From Arundinibacter roseus (GTDB lineage: Bacteria; Bacteroidota; Bacteroidia; Cytophagales; Spirosomataceae): DNA of 64,000 nucleotides. The notes below the pieces were generated by a model that saw only the letters and a list, made by a program, of their open reading frames with translations, ran no database searches and had not been told where the DNA came from. The translations under genes and the position numbers were made by a program. This document shows, in pieces, positions 26,161 to 34,846 of the stretch. Within the stretch, counting starts at the first letter, position 1; each line of letters begins with the position of its first letter. The stretch covers positions 1-64,000 of the forward strand of contig NZ_SMJU01000002.1 in NCBI RefSeq assembly GCF_004348825.1, written 5' to 3'.

Positions 26161-29100
26161 ATGGAAGATTTTATAGAACTAAATCGCACGTTTAATAAAC
26201 TAACAGGTGACAAAACCGGTGAGGCCGAGAACGATAATGTAGATATTTCAGAAGGTCTTAGTACACTTTTTAGTGGTAGTGTCGGCTGGGAAGATTTATT
26301 AAAAGAACCTCGTCTAATTCTGTTAGCGGAAGCAGGAGCTGGCAAAACACAGGAAATCCGAAACACTACTAAAAAACTAAGATTAGAAGGAAAGCCTGCT
26401 TTTTTTCTCCGATTAGAACACATCGCTGATGGGATCGAAACTGCTCTTGAGGATGGGACGTACCAAGAGTTCGAAAAATGGCTTAATTCAAATCAAAAAG
26501 GTTGGATTCTGCTTGACTCAGTTGATGAAGCAAGACTCAAAGATCCTAAAGACTTTGAGCGGGCGATAATAAAACTTGCCAATCTCATATCACCAGCGAT
26601 TCAAAGAACCCATATTATTATAACTTCGAGAGTCACTGCTTGGCGGCCAAAGTCCGATTTAGACTTGTGTAAAAATAGGTTTCCATACATAATTAACAGC
26701 GAAAAGATAATATTATCCTCTCCTGATGAGGTAGATACTGTCGATCATGAAGATGTTGTTTCGGCTAATTTTCTAAAAAATGGGTCAGTAGATCACTCTG
26801 AATCAAATGAAAACAAAAAAGAAAAAGTTTTCAAAATTTATACAATTAATGATCTCTCAAAGGAGCAGATAAGGCTCTTTGTAAGTGCTAAGGGTATCAG
26901 AAATGATTCGACCTTATTGGAGGAAATTGATAGACAAGATGCGTGGGCCTTTACTACACGGCCCCAAGATTTAGAGGAGGTTATAGAATATTGGAAAGAG
27001 AAAAAATCGATTGGAACTCGTTTAGAGTTGATGAAATACAGCATCGACAGTAGAATTAGGGAAAGAGAGGAAAATCGAAAAACTTACAGTCCACTTACAG
27101 CACCGAAGGCGCGAGATGGAGTAAGGGTGCTTGCTGCTGCATGTTCATTGATGCACGAGTCTACGATTAGGGTGCCCGACGGTTCAAATTTATCCCCAGG
27201 TGTTGACGTGGAATCTATTCTAATTGATGATCGTCACAATTGGGCCAGGGCAGAATGCCAGGCTCTACTGAGTCTTCCCATTTTCGATGAAGCAATTTAT
27301 GGTTGTGTTCGCTTTCATCATAGGTCAGTAAGAGAGTACTTAACTGCCGAATGGCTTGCCGAAAAACTTAAAGGACAAGGTTCCCGAAAAAAGATTGAGG
27401 GTCTGTTTTTCCGAAAGCAATATGGAATGGATGTAGTTATACCCTCGATGAAGCCAATTCTATCTTGGTTGGTTCTTTTGGATCAGAGTATTCTGGATAA
27501 AGTTTATAAACTTGAGCCAGAGATAATTTTGAATGGCGGAGACCCAAGTAAACTACCCCTCGATTTCAGAAAGAACATTTTACGCTCTGTTTGTGAAAAC
27601 ATAGCAACTGGAATAGCTAACAGCTCGATTGATGAACAAGCATCTCTGGAACGATTCTCTTCCAGGGATTTGGCAGGAGAAATAAAATGCCTGATCGAGA
27701 AGTACAAAGCAAATCAAGATGTGGTATCTTATCTGTTACGCATGGTGTTGAAGGGACATATGAGCGAGGTTATACCAGAAGTTAAGCCTTTTGCCTTGAA
27801 TTCAGAGCCCAATAATTATTGTAGAAGTAGTGCAATTAGAGTAGTAGAAGCAATCGGATCAGCAGGAGATTTTCAGGATTTAGCGGATACTTACCTGTCT
27901 GATCCTAAACCTTATGACAGAATTTCACTATCCGCATTAATTAGCGGGCTGAAAAGTACAAAAGAAAATATAGGTTGGATAGTATCTGCATTAGAAGATA
28001 TCCAACCCAAAGAAAAGTATGGATATGATGGCTTGCATTATTCACTGATCAACTTTGTTCAGCGTTCGGATGAAGCTCTTCTACTCAATTTGATTAAGGG
28101 TTTTGACAAATTTTTACGTTGCGAACCAGTAATCGAGCGTCTTGACATTGATGTTTCGCAAAAATTTAGCTGGCTAATGCCGATTAGTCTCAAAGCTGTC
28201 GAAAAATTGGTTCTGACTAAAAATTCGAATGCATTATGTCCAGAGTCAATGTATGTTCTATCTCGAATCATCGCTTTTGAAAAGTATGGAGATAGTAGAT
28301 CCGAATTGATCAATCATGATCTGATCAAGCTTGTTCCCGAATGGAAGGAATTGAATTATCGATTGTTTTGGTATGATGTCGAGAGGACAAGGTATCGCTT
28401 AGCTAAAGAAGAAAATGGACCGCTAAAAGATTTTTGGCATGTTTCAATATATGGTCATTATTGGAAATTTGATGAAAATGACTTCGATTATTTGATTGCA
28501 GAAATATTAAACAGGGTACTTCTGGATGATAAACATATTGCTCTGTCACTTGCATTCAAACTGTATAGAGAAAATAGCCGACCTAAAAAGTGGTTATCTG
28601 CTCTAAAAAAAGCGGTAGGTAAAGAGAATGAACTCAGAGACACCCTTGATAGTATGCTACAACCGCCGAAGCAATCCGAGAAATTGAAAAAAGCGTTACG
28701 ACAGAACGCTCGGTGGAAAAAAGGAAATGAGCAGAGGAATAAAAAAAATACGGAGAACCATATCAAATCGATAAAATGGCTGAATGAAAACTATGAGTCA
28801 TTGCGTAACCCTGGCTTAGAAAAAGGAAAGGTGTCCAATGGTCAGGCGTATATATTCAATCGAATCAGAGAAAAGAACGGAGCAGTGACGTCGCGGTTAG
28901 CTACTGGAAACTGGGATGACGTAATTGAAGAGTATGGACTTAACGTTGCTGAAGCGTACAGAGATGGGCTTTTAAACTTTTGGAGAACTTATACTCCTGC
29001 TCTTCGCTCAGAACACGATCATGGCAGCAGTATTCCATATGCACTAGTATTTGGCCTGTCTGGGGTTGAGGCCGAAATTAATGCTGGTGGGCTAGAAAAA

Positions 29101-30576
29101 TTTAGTGAGGCGGATGCTGAGTTAGCGTGTAGATACGCAATCCACGAGTCAAATGGCTTCCCCAGCTGGTTTTATCAATTGTGTGTAAGATTCCCAGATA
29201 CTATATATGATATCATTCTTGCTGAAATTGAATGGGAGATTAGCTCTAAGGAGTCGATAATTCACGTGCTAAGTAGTGTGAGTTGGAGTTACGAATGGCT
29301 ATGGGATAGATTAGGACCGAAACTATTACCTCTTTTAGAGAAAGCGCTTCCAAACGGAGAGAATTTGCTTTATGCTTTGAAAATAATTCAAGGTAGTTTC
29401 ACGGTATCAAATTCAGATTTAGCTAATCTCGCAGCTAGAAAATGTAAATCCGCCATTTCTCTTGAAAATCTAGGCTATTGGTTTTCCACTTGGATTGGCG
29501 TCGATCCAGATCCTGCAATACATAGACTGACTTCTCATTTGAAGAAACTTCTTCTGGAGGACAAGGAAGCCGCAAAAAATCTCGCAATGAAGGTAGTGGT
29601 CTGCTTGGCAGGAGAGAAACGTTACCAGTTAAGGACTCGTGAGAATTTCAAGACGCCTTATTACTTAAAGCAACTCTTCCTGTTGATTCATACCTATGTA
29701 AGAACAGAAGAAGACATTGATCGGTCAAATACGGGAGTCTACTCACCAGGGCTTCGTGACTATGCTCAAGAGGCTCGAAGTACTTTATTTTCTATGTTAA
29801 AGGGAATGTCTGGAAAGGACACCTTCCTAGCTTTGATTGAATTTTCAGAAACACACCCTCTTGTCTCTCATCGCTCGTGGATGAAACGTTATGCAAAAGA
29901 AAGGGCCGAATTAGATGCTGAAACTTCTCCATGGACTGCTGAAAAAGTGATCGAGTTTAATAGGACTTTGGAAAGTACCCCATCCAATCATAGAGAATTA
30001 TTTGAACTGTGTGTTCAACGGTTTGAAGATCTAAAACATCAATTAGAGGAAGGTGACGACAGTATAGCTTCTACATTGAGGAAGGAGCGTAAAGAGACAG
30101 GGATTAGGACAGTAATTGCAAATTGGTCAAGAGATCGGGCGGTCGGAAAATATATAGTTGTGCAGGAAGAGGAACTAGCAGATGCTAAAAGGCCAGACCT
30201 ACGTTTCTACGGTACGCTTGGTTCATCCAATGAACCCGTCCCTGTGGAGTTAAAGTTGGCAGACAATAATTGGGGTGGAGTAAAACTCTTTGAACGACTT
30301 GAAAATCAGTTATGCGGCGATTATCTGCGAGATGGTCGTTCCAACTTTGGTATTTTTATATTGGTGTATCGTGGCGAACAAAAAGGCTGGAATATTCCAA
30401 ATGGTAAATCGAGAGCGACTTTTTCAGAACTTGTCGAGGCCCTTCAAGGTCACTGGGAAACAATTTCTTATAAATTTCCAAAAGTTGAGCAAATTAGTGT
30501 GATCGGTATCGACCTGACTAAGCGCGAAAATAGAGTAAATCATTTGTCTGGATCAGGAAAGCAGTTTAATTACTAA
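26161..30576 (+). CDS. NACHT-type STAND NTPase with C-terminal PD-(D/E)XK-like nuclease; candidate defence gene
   Basis: The single 1471-residue protein has no signal peptide or membrane helix. Residues 50-165 hold the NTPase: Walker A AEAGAGKT (56-63), Walker B WILLDSVDE (115-123) with the NACHT-like acidic doublet, and sensor-1 HIIITSR (151-157). A winged-helix-like segment follows with FHHRSVREYLTAEWLAE. About 900 residues of helical-repeat-like sequence come next, a likely target-sensing region. The C-terminal 130 residues look like a PD-(D/E)XK nuclease: D1346 (RPDLRF), E1363-x-K1365 (VPVELKLAD), Q1383 (ENQL), then a hydrophobic strand (FGIFILVYRG). The N-terminal position of the NTPase and C-terminal nuclease is the reverse of Avs-type proteins with N-terminal effectors. 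G+C is low (20 of 60 in the first line, against 34 of 60 in the line at 24181), indicating transfer. I infer phage or plasmid defence; no phenotype is shown. No accessory gene is adjacent. Confidence 0.85.
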   Translation: MEDFIELNRTFNKLTGDKTGEAENDNVDISEGLSTLFSGSVGWEDLLKEPRLILLAEAGAGKTQEIRNTTKKLRLEGKPAFFLRLEHIADGIETALEDGTYQEFEKWLNSNQKGWILLDSVDEARLKDPKDFERAIIKLANLISPAIQRTHIIITSRVTAWRPKSDLDLCKNRFPYIINSEKIILSSPDEVDTVDHEDVVSANFLKNGSVDHSESNENKKEKVFKIYTINDLSKEQIRLFVSAKGIRNDSTLLEEIDRQDAWAFTTRPQDLEEVIEYWKEKKSIGTRLELMKYSIDSRIREREENRKTYSPLTAPKARDGVRVLAAACSLMHESTIRVPDGSNLSPGVDVESILIDDRHNWARAECQALLSLPIFDEAIYGCVRFHHRSVREYLTAEWLAEKLKGQGSRKKIEGLFFRKQYGMDVVIPSMKPILSWLVLLDQSILDKVYKLEPEIILNGGDPSKLPLDFRKNILRSVCENIATGIANSSIDEQASLERFSSRDLAGEIKCLIEKYKANQDVVSYLLRMVLKGHMSEVIPEVKPFALNSEPNNYCRSSAIRVVEAIGSAGDFQDLADTYLSDPKPYDRISLSALISGLKSTKENIGWIVSALEDIQPKEKYGYDGLHYSLINFVQRSDEALLLNLIKGFDKFLRCEPVIERLDIDVSQKFSWLMPISLKAVEKLVLTKNSNALCPESMYVLSRIIAFEKYGDSRSELINHDLIKLVPEWKELNYRLFWYDVERTRYRLAKEENGPLKDFWHVSIYGHYWKFDENDFDYLIAEILNRVLLDDKHIALSLAFKLYRENSRPKKWLSALKKAVGKENELRDTLDSMLQPPKQSEKLKKALRQNARWKKGNEQRNKKNTENHIKSIKWLNENYESLRNPGLEKGKVSNGQAYIFNRIREKNGAVTSRLATGNWDDVIEEYGLNVAEAYRDGLLNFWRTYTPALRSEHDHGSSIPYALVFGLSGVEAEINAGGLEKFSEADAELACRYAIHESNGFPSWFYQLCVRFPDTIYDIILAEIEWEISSKESIIHVLSSVSWSYEWLWDRLGPKLLPLLEKALPNGENLLYALKIIQGSFTVSNSDLANLAARKCKSAISLENLGYWFSTWIGVDPDPAIHRLTSHLKKLLLEDKEAAKNLAMKVVVCLAGEKRYQLRTRENFKTPYYLKQLFLLIHTYVRTEEDIDRSNTGVYSPGLRDYAQEARSTLFSMLKGMSGKDTFLALIEFSETHPLVSHRSWMKRYAKERAELDAETSPWTAEKVIEFNRTLESTPSNHRELFELCVQRFEDLKHQLEEGDDSIASTLRKERKETGIRTVIANWSRDRAVGKYIVVQEEELADAKRPDLRFYGTLGSSNEPVPVELKLADNNWGGVKLFERLENQLCGDYLRDGRSNFGIFILVYRGEQKGWNIPNGKSRATFSELVEALQGHWETISYKFPKVEQISVIGIDLTKRENRVNHLSGSGKQFNY

Positions 30577-30586
30577 TTTCTGTATT

Positions 30587-31001
30587 ATGAAAAAACGCTA
30601 CTTACTTCTCTTCTTGCTTATCCCTAGTATAAACCTTGCCCAAAACGCCTTCCAACTCACGGGTTACGTTCGCGATACCGCTGCCCGTCCGCTGGCGGGG
30701 GCGTCGGTACAAGTACTGAATGTGGGCTACGGTGCTACCACCGATTCGCTGGGGTTTTACACTATAAAGGTACCTAAGGGTCTGCAGACGATTCAGTTTT
30801 CGTCGGCGGGCTACGAACCGCAGCAACGCAGCCTGACGGTTCGGGCTAACGACACGATGAGTGTCCGGCTGGCCGAGCGCGTCACACTGCTGCGCAAGGC
30901 CATTGTCACGGGAAAGCAGCCGGGGCAGCAGGTACTGAGTACTGCCGTGGGACTGACGACGCTTTCCATCAGGACATTGCGGACTCTTCCTACGCTGCTG
31001 C
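30587..31001 (+). pseudogene. TonB-dependent receptor, N-terminal remnant
   Basis: It begins with a good signal peptide (MKKRYLLLFLLIPSINLAQ). A complete carboxypeptidase-regulatory-like domain follows (LTGYVRDTAARPLAGASVQV, a GFYTIKVP strand, SSAGYEPQQ). Next come the linker and the plug start: AVGLTTLSIRTLRTLPTLL is the sequence that normally leads into GEVD and the plug domain of receptors linked to DUF4249 proteins. At about 31000 the receptor sequence stops and DUF4249-like sequence begins in another frame. About 700 residues of receptor are missing. The reading frame runs on to a stop at 31022-31024. The gene starts only 10 bases after the NACHT gene. Confidence 0.8.
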
Positions 31002-31443
31002 ACGGATTGCTGGAATATTGTTAGCAGTGCGGGCAACATCCTTATTGCCTCAGACCGGTTGGTAAATGGACGGAAACTAAAAAGTAGCCGAAGTCCCTAA
31101 CGACGACACTGAGCCCTATTATTTGCGCATCGGGCAACAATCTATGAGCCGGGGAGCCTATCAATATTGGCAGGCTATTCAGAATATTACCTCCAATGTT
31201 GGCAGCGTGTTTGATGTAGCTCCCGCTACCTTTACCAGCAACTTGCACAACGCTTCGCCAACTGGCCCGCCTCTGCTTGGGTTCTTTCAGGTATCAGCCC
31301 GGTTGGAAAAGGTTGTGTATATCAACCGGCTTCGTGCGCCACTTAGGCCGTTCGTCAATGTGGAGTATCCATACTGGAATATATGCGAGCCTTGTACGGA
31401 AAGCTTGTACCGTACTGCCTTACGTCCGGTAGGGTGGCAATGA
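31002..31443 (+). pseudogene. DUF4249 protein, C-terminal remnant with frameshift
   Basis: From 31002 one frame reads TDCWNIVSSAGNILIASDRL and then VNGRKLK. Around 31085 the frame must shift to continue EVPNDDTEPYYLRI, then YQYWQAIQNITSNVGSVFD, FTSNLHNASP and LLGFFQVSA, ending at 31443. These are characteristic pieces of DUF4249 proteins, which are lipoproteins encoded directly after a particular TonB-receptor class. The N-terminal half is missing. The shift lies beside a run of five A residues. The pair is thus a deletion fusion of receptor start and DUF4249 end, further damaged by an indel. Confidence 0.78.
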
Positions 31444-31471
31444 ACAGAAAATTCTGGCTTCACAAATTATT

Positions 31472-31511
31472 AATACGTAGAAATAAGATACTTTGCGTTT
31501 CTACGCGTATT
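31472..31511. repeat. Inverted repeat upstream of the DUF5690-like gene
   Basis: CGTAGAAA (31476-31483) and TTTCTACG (31498-31505) are complementary, with outer AATA/TATT pairing past a CG bulge. The loop contains TACTTTG, one base short of the -7 consensus. It lies 30 bases before the GTG start, so it could be a regulatory hairpin or an operator. Confidence 0.35.
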
Positions 31512-31540
31512 TTCGTTAGTATTTAACCTTCCCGCTCTTT

Positions 31541-32824
31541 GTGAAAAAGAACCCCGAACTCTACACTACCTTTCTTGGCGCCGTAGCGGCTTTTTGTACC
31601 TATACCAGCATGTATGGCTTTCGCAAAGGAATCACTGCGGTGCAGTTTGAGGGCATTGCCTTTGCGGGCATTGATTATAAAATATGGCTGATTACGGCGC
31701 AGGTGCTGGGTTACGCCGTTTCCAAAGGTATCGGTGTAAAAGTAGTATCAGAAATGAAGCCACACCAACGCCCACTTTACGTGCTGGGGCTCATTCTGTT
31801 TGCGGAGCTGGCGCTGCTGGGCTTTGCGGTGATTCCGGCTCCTTATAATATCGTATTTCTATTTCTAAACGGGCTTCCTTTGGGAATGGTGTACGGCACG
31901 GTTTTAGGATTTCTGGAAGGAAGAAAACAAACCGAAATCCTGATTTCCGCGCTTACCGCTTCCTTTATTTTTGCCTCAGGACTAGTCAAAACCGTCAGTT
32001 TGTTGCTTATGCAGCAGGGGGGCGTTACCGAGTTGTGGGCTCCTTTTATGACCGGCTTGCTCTTTGTGGTTCCGCTTTTGCTGTCGGTTTGGGGTCTAGC
32101 CCGACTGCCGGCGCCTTCTCAAATCGACAAAGACCTGCGCACCGAGCGGCTTCCCATGGACCGCGCCGACCGCAAACGTTTTCTGAATACATTTCCGACC
32201 GGGCTTACGCTGCTCATCATTTCCTACGTTTTGCTTTCGGCCTTCCGCGACTTTCGCGACAACTTTGGGCCGGAAATTCTGAAAGGCGCTGCCGTAGGTA
32301 ATCCCGCAATTTTTGCACAAACCGAAACACTTATTGCCGTTATAATCCTTGTACTAATGGCTGGCTTGCGCTGGGTAGACAATCATTTTCGGGCATTTAC
32401 GCTCATCAATTTGCTTATGGCGGCAGGCGCTTTGGTGGTAGGTCTGAGCACATGGCTCTATCAACTGGGCCTGCTGACGCCCGGCCCGTGGTTTATGCTC
32501 ACCGGCCTGGGCATGTACATGGCCTATGTGCCTTGCAACGGATTGTATTTTGAGCGTTTGGTGGCTGCTTTTCGCTACGTCAGTACGGTTGGTTTTATTG
32601 TTACTCTGGCCGACTGGTATGGGTATTTGGGTAGTGTTGCGGTTTTGATGTACAAAAATTTCGGTCAGCCGGGCATCAGTTTTCAGGAGTTCTTTGTGTA
32701 CGGTTGCTACGGTCTGAGTGGTGCGTATTTACTTTTGACGTTATTTTCCTATGGCTATTTTCGCCGAAAAATAGGTGCCATTGAACCGCATCCTTCTATT
32801 TCAATTTCTGAAATACGAGCCTGA
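31541..32824 (+). CDS. DUF5690-like multi-pass membrane protein, putative transporter
   Basis: It starts with GTG at 31541 (MKKNPELYTTFLGAVAAF). The 427 residues carry about twelve hydrophobic segments in an MFS-like layout: six helices, a long charged loop (DKDLRTERLPMDRADRKRF), then six more. From memory this resembles the DUF5690 family, which is often found beside a TIGR03364-type FAD enzyme and a phosphonatase-like hydrolase in Cytophagales. Both are adjacent here. A role in taking up an aminophosphonate is inferred from context only. It ends exactly one base before the convergent FAD gene stop. Confidence 0.75.
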   Translation: MKKNPELYTTFLGAVAAFCTYTSMYGFRKGITAVQFEGIAFAGIDYKIWLITAQVLGYAVSKGIGVKVVSEMKPHQRPLYVLGLILFAELALLGFAVIPAPYNIVFLFLNGLPLGMVYGTVLGFLEGRKQTEILISALTASFIFASGLVKTVSLLLMQQGGVTELWAPFMTGLLFVVPLLLSVWGLARLPAPSQIDKDLRTERLPMDRADRKRFLNTFPTGLTLLIISYVLLSAFRDFRDNFGPEILKGAAVGNPAIFAQTETLIAVIILVLMAGLRWVDNHFRAFTLINLLMAAGALVVGLSTWLYQLGLLTPGPWFMLTGLGMYMAYVPCNGLYFERLVAAFRYVSTVGFIVTLADWYGYLGSVAVLMYKNFGQPGISFQEFFVYGCYGLSGAYLLLTLFSYGYFRRKIGAIEPHPSISISEIRA

Positions 32825-33982
32825 TTATTTTACGGCATTCCCAAACCATTTTTGACAATTAACTTCGGCAAATCCCAGGCTCGACGTCATTCCTTTGCCG
32901 CCAATACCCGTCAGAATATGCAGCCGGGGCGCGGGTTCGTGTTCGTAAAGCTCATCGGGATGCTGCGCATAGTAGCCGGCCCACGTTCGGGTCAGATCCC
33001 GGACCGGGAAGTTGACAATTCGTTCGGCTTCGGCGAGCATCAATTCATTGAGATAATTATTTAGGTCAAAACCCAAATCATCGGTTTGGGTTGCAGAGGC
33101 GTACTCGTGCGAGTCGCCAATAATGATAGAGCCGTCGGTGGCTTGTTTAAACAATAGATGAATGCCCCATTTTTTAAGTTCTGCATAATGTTCCGGAACG
33201 GACAGTTTTGAAAACGACGGGCATTCTTCAAAGGACTCGTAGCGGCGGATCGTCAGACCTGTCAGTACATTTGCGTTCATTTTTACGGTTTCAAGTGTCC
33301 TGGTCTGCATCATTTGCAGCTTGCTGACAATCAGTCCGCTTTGGGCGAATTGGTCTGGAAAAAGAAGTTTAAATTCACTTCCATTGCAGATCAACACCCG
33401 CTCAGCGAGTATGACTTCTCCCTGCGCAGTTCGGATCGAAATCAAATCACCGGAAGGCTCGCAGGCAACTACCGCTGTATCAGGTTTATACGTAATGCCG
33501 TATTTATTTACACCATACGTTAATAAACGGTGAATCATCCGATCGGGCTCTACGCTGAGGTCGTCCGGAAAGTACAGACTCGACTGAACATAGTCGGGAC
33601 GAAGAAACGGGAATCGATCAAGCGTCTGACGTTTTGAAAGGTGGTCAACCGCATACTCCTTTTGTTTAAACAGGGTAGCTGCTTCTTCACAAATTTGGTG
33701 TTCTTCCTCGTCAGATGCTACATAAACAGAGCCTTGCGCCCGAATACTAAGGTCGAATTCCTGCTGAATTTCTTTATAAATTTCAACACTTCTACGGCCA
33801 TAGGTATGCCAACGCCCCGACAGCCCGGAGGGTACAACTTGTCCAAAATTACGAACCGTGGCACTTTGCGGGCGGTTGTCTTTTTCAAGTAAAACTACTT
33901 TTTTGCCCTGACGAGCCGCCATTAATGCATGAGAAGTGCCCAAAACTCCGGCACCAATAACGATAAAATCAACTGGTTTCAT
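32825..33982 (-). CDS. FAD-dependent amine oxidoreductase, TIGR03364-like
   Basis: The 385-residue protein has the FAD-binding GAGVLGTSHALMAARQG at residue 11 and a DAO-type fold (VVLLEKD, then GGKGMTSSLGFAE near the C-terminus). It resembles the FAD oxidoreductase group found with phosphonatase-like hydrolases (TIGR03364). Members of that group have been linked to oxidative deamination of N-methylated aminoethylphosphonate to phosphonoacetaldehyde, as I recall; the exact substrate here is inference. The next gene upstream on the same strand (34013-34741) encodes the hydrolase that could take the product, with a 30-base gap, so they form an operon. Confidence 0.83.
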   Translation of the reverse strand: MKPVDFIVIGAGVLGTSHALMAARQGKKVVLLEKDNRPQSATVRNFGQVVPSGLSGRWHTYGRRSVEIYKEIQQEFDLSIRAQGSVYVASDEEEHQICEEAATLFKQKEYAVDHLSKRQTLDRFPFLRPDYVQSSLYFPDDLSVEPDRMIHRLLTYGVNKYGITYKPDTAVVACEPSGDLISIRTAQGEVILAERVLICNGSEFKLLFPDQFAQSGLIVSKLQMMQTRTLETVKMNANVLTGLTIRRYESFEECPSFSKLSVPEHYAELKKWGIHLLFKQATDGSIIIGDSHEYASATQTDDLGFDLNNYLNELMLAEAERIVNFPVRDLTRTWAGYYAQHPDELYEHEPAPRLHILTGIGGKGMTSSLGFAEVNCQKWFGNAVK

Positions 33983-34012
33983 GGAATAAGAGTTTTAAAG
34001 TAGCGCAACAAA

Positions 34013-34741
34013 TCAGGACCTGGTACGGAGATCCTCCAAAACAGGAATCAATTCATGCAAAGAACCCAGCAGAAGTGATGGATTGTGGGGAGTCAAAAGG
34101 TCGGCAGCGTGCGTTCCGTTACTGAGCGCCACACTCAGCCGACAGTTTGCGGCAAAGCCCGACTGAATGTCAGAAGGTGTGTCGCCTACGTTAATAACCT
34201 GCTGAGGATCAGAAATATGTAGTAAATTCATAGCTTTCTGAATCATAAACGGATGAGGGCGTCCCTTTTCTACCTCGTCACTCGTGATAGATGCCTGAAT
34301 GGTCGTGGAGGCTGTACCGACATGCGTATCGTCGAGTCCTTCCAGCCAACCGAGTTTTTCCAGAATAATATTGCAGACTTTGCGATAAAAGCCCGTAGTC
34401 AAGGCAATTTTGATTTGATGTATATGCAAATACTCAAACAATTCCAGGCAGCCTTCGGTAGGCGTAATGTCGTGCGTAAGGTAATGATTTTCAAGTACTT
34501 CTGTAAAAACCCGGTAGGAATTATCCACGCGCATCTGCCATTCGGGATGCGTGGTAGTTCCCAAAATTTCTTCCCAGAGCGTTTGGAAAACAAAATATTT
34601 GTGCAAACCCTGCATGGCCAAAATACGGTCGTCGCTGACGGTTAAACCTGATTTTTGGGCAGCCATGGCAAAGCAGGCTTCTACTTCGTGGTGGTCGGTG
34701 ACGGTGGTGCCGGCCATATCGAGGGTAATCAATTGAATCAT
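34013..34741 (-). CDS. Phosphonatase-like HAD hydrolase (TIGR03351-like)
   Basis: The 242-residue HAD protein has nucleophile Asp8 in TLDMAGTTV, the DxAGT form typical of phosphonoacetaldehyde hydrolase (PhnX), with Ala10 where most HADs have Gly. The cap has GLHKYFVFQTL, where Lys48 may be the Schiff-base lysine of phosphonatases. EKGRPHPFM and NVGDTPSD supply motifs III and IV. A true phosphonatase splits phosphonoacetaldehyde to acetaldehyde and phosphate. The family name keeps '-like' because many members are uncharacterised. Its operon partner is the FAD oxidoreductase, giving a two-step route from an aminophosphonate to phosphate. Confidence 0.83.
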   Translation of the reverse strand: MIQLITLDMAGTTVTDHHEVEACFAMAAQKSGLTVSDDRILAMQGLHKYFVFQTLWEEILGTTTHPEWQMRVDNSYRVFTEVLENHYLTHDITPTEGCLELFEYLHIHQIKIALTTGFYRKVCNIILEKLGWLEGLDDTHVGTASTTIQASITSDEVEKGRPHPFMIQKAMNLLHISDPQQVINVGDTPSDIQSGFAANCRLSVALSNGTHAADLLTPHNPSLLLGSLHELIPVLEDLRTRS

Positions 34742-34846
34742 GAAAAACGTAGAGAATAGTGTAAAATGGATATTTCAAAATTAAGGGAAATGCAGAAGGT
34801 CAAAAGTAGACGGTTTCGACTATTTACAGATATTGCTAGTGTAAAA

